Source: an uncultured Gammaproteobacteria bacterium
GTDB taxonomy: Bacteria > Pseudomonadota > Gammaproteobacteria > HK1
Assembly (NCBI GenBank): GCA_958295465.1
Contig: OY282353.1
Span: forward strand, 4,765,001-4,829,000
Length of the DNA: 64,000 nt
Direction: 5' to 3'
The position numbers and the translations under genes were made by a program. Numbering within the stretch: position 1 is the stretch's first letter; each line of letters starts with the position of its first letter. Below the pieces are notes generated by a model. It had not been told where the DNA came from. It worked only from the letters and a program-made list of their open reading frames with translations, and ran no database searches. Positions 62,964 through 64,000 of the stretch are shown one piece after another.

Positions 62964-63620
62964 TCATCCGGCGAGGCGCAGTGCCCGCAACGCCACACAG
63001 GCCGCGCCGTAACCATTGTCGATGTTGACGACGGCGAGTCCGGGCGCGCAGCTCGACAGCGACGCATCGAGCGCGACCCGGCCGCCGGCCGATACCCCGT
63101 ATCCGTTCGAGGTCGGGACCGCGACCACGAGCCCGGGGACCTGCCCCCCCACCACGCTCGGCAGCGAAGCCTCCATGCCCGCGACCGCGAGCACCACCGG
63201 CATCGCGCGGATCTCCTCGATTCGATCGAGCAGGCGCCACAGGCCGGCGACGCCCACGTCGTAGACCTCCAGGGCCGTCTCGCCGTAGTACGCCAACGTG
63301 CGCACCGCCTCCTTGGCGACCGGCACGTCCGAGGTGCCCGCGGTCACCACCGCGACCCGCGGCGTTCCGGACCCGGCCGGCCCCCCCAGCATCGCGGTAC
63401 GGGACACCGGGTCGTAGTCGAGCGCGGTGCGATGCGCGGGGACGAGCGCATCGAACATGCCGGCGTCGAGCCGGGTGAGGAGCAGGGGGCGGCTCGCCTC
63501 GATGCTTCGAGCGAGGATGGTGTCGAGCTGGCTTGGAGACTTCCCCGCGCAATAGATCGACTCGTCGAAGCCGATCCTCCCGTGACGCGCGTCGTCCGGC
63601 ACCACCTCCCGTTCAGGCAT
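62964..63620 (-). CDS. larB: LarB, nickel-pincer cofactor biosynthesis (AIR-carboxylase-like)
   Basis: A 218-residue LarB. It carboxylates and hydrolyses nicotinic-acid adenine dinucleotide in making the nickel-pincer cofactor of lactate racemase-type enzymes. RVAVVTAGTSDVPVAKEAVRTLAYYGETALEVYDVGVAGLWRLL, VLAVAGMEASLPSVVGGQVPGLVVAVPTSNGYG and VVNIDNGYGAACVALRAL are the conserved blocks. The ATG overlaps the larE stop by eight bases, indicating an operon. Confidence 0.93.
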   Translation of the reverse strand: MPEREVVPDDARHGRIGFDESIYCAGKSPSQLDTILARSIEASRPLLLTRLDAGMFDALVPAHRTALDYDPVSRTAMLGGPAGSGTPRVAVVTAGTSDVPVAKEAVRTLAYYGETALEVYDVGVAGLWRLLDRIEEIRAMPVVLAVAGMEASLPSVVGGQVPGLVVAVPTSNGYGVSAGGRVALDASLSSCAPGLAVVNIDNGYGAACVALRALRLAG

Positions 63621-64000
63621 GGCCGGAAGGTCTCAGAAACGCGCTGCCCATGCGGTAGGGCTCGAACCGGACCGTGCGCGACACCCCGGCCGCGGCCATG
63701 CGCTGGTCCAGCTCTCCGGCGAGTACGGCGCGGGCGGGCGCATCGAGAGCGGAGAGCGCAACGTCGTCGAGCTCGACCACCACGGCGGCGCGGCGCACCC
63801 GGCATCGCACCGTGGCCGCTCCCGTCGCGTTCCGCACCATCCGTTCGCACGCATCGATGGCCTTCAACACCGCGGGGTCGATGGCGATGCCGGTTTCCAC
63901 CCGGCTCGACAGGCATGGCGCGGCCGGAAGCTCGGCGAGGTCGTCGAGCCCGAGCCGGGCCGCGATGGCCCGGACCGTGGACTTGCCGATGCCGCACTCG
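63613..64000 (-). CDS. larE: LarE, ATP-dependent sulfur transferase, C-terminal part
   Basis: A 5'-truncated gene; the frame is open to the window end. GIGKSTVRAIAARLGL, then PAAPCLSSRVETG fits LarE, whose Cys in the PAxxCLSSR motif is the sacrificial sulfur donor. The C-terminal domain (AIDACERMVRNATG, VSRTVRFEPYRMGSAF) completes it. LarE, LarB and LarC together build the nickel cofactor; larC and larA lie outside the window. Confidence 0.9.
   Translation of the reverse strand, partial: ECGIGKSTVRAIAARLGLDDLAELPAAPCLSSRVETGIAIDPAVLKAIDACERMVRNATGAATVRCRVRRAAVVVELDDVALSALDAPARAVLAGELDQRMAAAGVSRTVRFEPYRMGSAFLRPSGHA

Overview
The window is GC-rich bacterial DNA. It most likely comes from a gammaproteobacterium: mfd is followed by a CsiV-family gene and a DUF1249 (YqiB-like) gene, two families I associate with that class. 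A class I PHA synthase, many CoA-dependent catabolic enzymes, decayed toxin-antitoxin genes, a group II intron and duplicated gene fragments suggest a metabolically versatile genome under heavy rearrangement. Genus or habitat cannot be read from the sequence.

Layout. 1-8 kb: 3' end of phaC; a thiolase; an old-yellow-enzyme gene split by a complete group II intron whose boundaries can be placed to the base; a decayed DNA methyltransferase; a VapC/FitA-like toxin-antitoxin pair. 8-33 kb: mostly housekeeping and catabolic genes: CoA-binding protein, metY, acyl-CoA synthetase, proline-racemase family enzyme, DUF3604 protein, carbamate kinase, DUF599 membrane protein, MoxR/VWA pair, fhs, DUF1330, DUF1989, mfd-csiV-DUF1249, and an MFS transporter. 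33.6-37.2 kb: remnants of a sulfotransferase and an asparagine-synthase-like protein, then an Asp/Asn beta-hydroxylase-like gene and a sulfotransferase fused to an HPr-kinase-like domain. This resembles the tailoring part of a peptide (lasso/RiPP-like) locus. 37.4-52.8 kb: a carnitine/gamma-butyrobetaine locus: flavin monooxygenase-like protein, CaiD-like hydratase, L-carnitine-dehydrogenase-like protein, CdhR-like regulator, BKACE cleavage enzyme, ABC transporter, acyl-CoA dehydrogenase, ADP-forming acyl-CoA ligase, aldehyde dehydrogenase, RidA.

52.8-62.1 kb is a rearranged zone. It holds abutting cytochrome and transporter fragments, a deleted copy of a dimethylglycine-dehydrogenase-like gene, and an AT-rich three-gene operon (ParA-type ATPase, small coiled-coil/SAP-like protein, DUF262-HNH protein) joined by ATGA overlaps. 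After these come the intact dimethylglycine-dehydrogenase-like gene, a zeta-toxin-like pair, and a third fragment of the dehydrogenase. 62.2-64 kb: small proteins, a truncated PIN domain, larB and the C-terminal part of larE.

How the genes may fit together (inference): carnitine or gamma-butyrobetaine is imported and activated or oxidised, then cleaved by BKACE to acetoacetyl-CoA and a betaine unit. The betaine is demethylated, with the dimethylglycine/sarcosine dehydrogenase passing one-carbon units to tetrahydrofolate, which Fhs links to formate. Acetoacetyl-CoA can feed thiolase and PHA synthesis.

Best candidates for undescribed biology: the ParA/coiled-coil/DUF262 island, the sulfotransferase-HPr-kinase fusion with its hydroxylase, and the mosaic duplications linking 37 kb to 61 kb.
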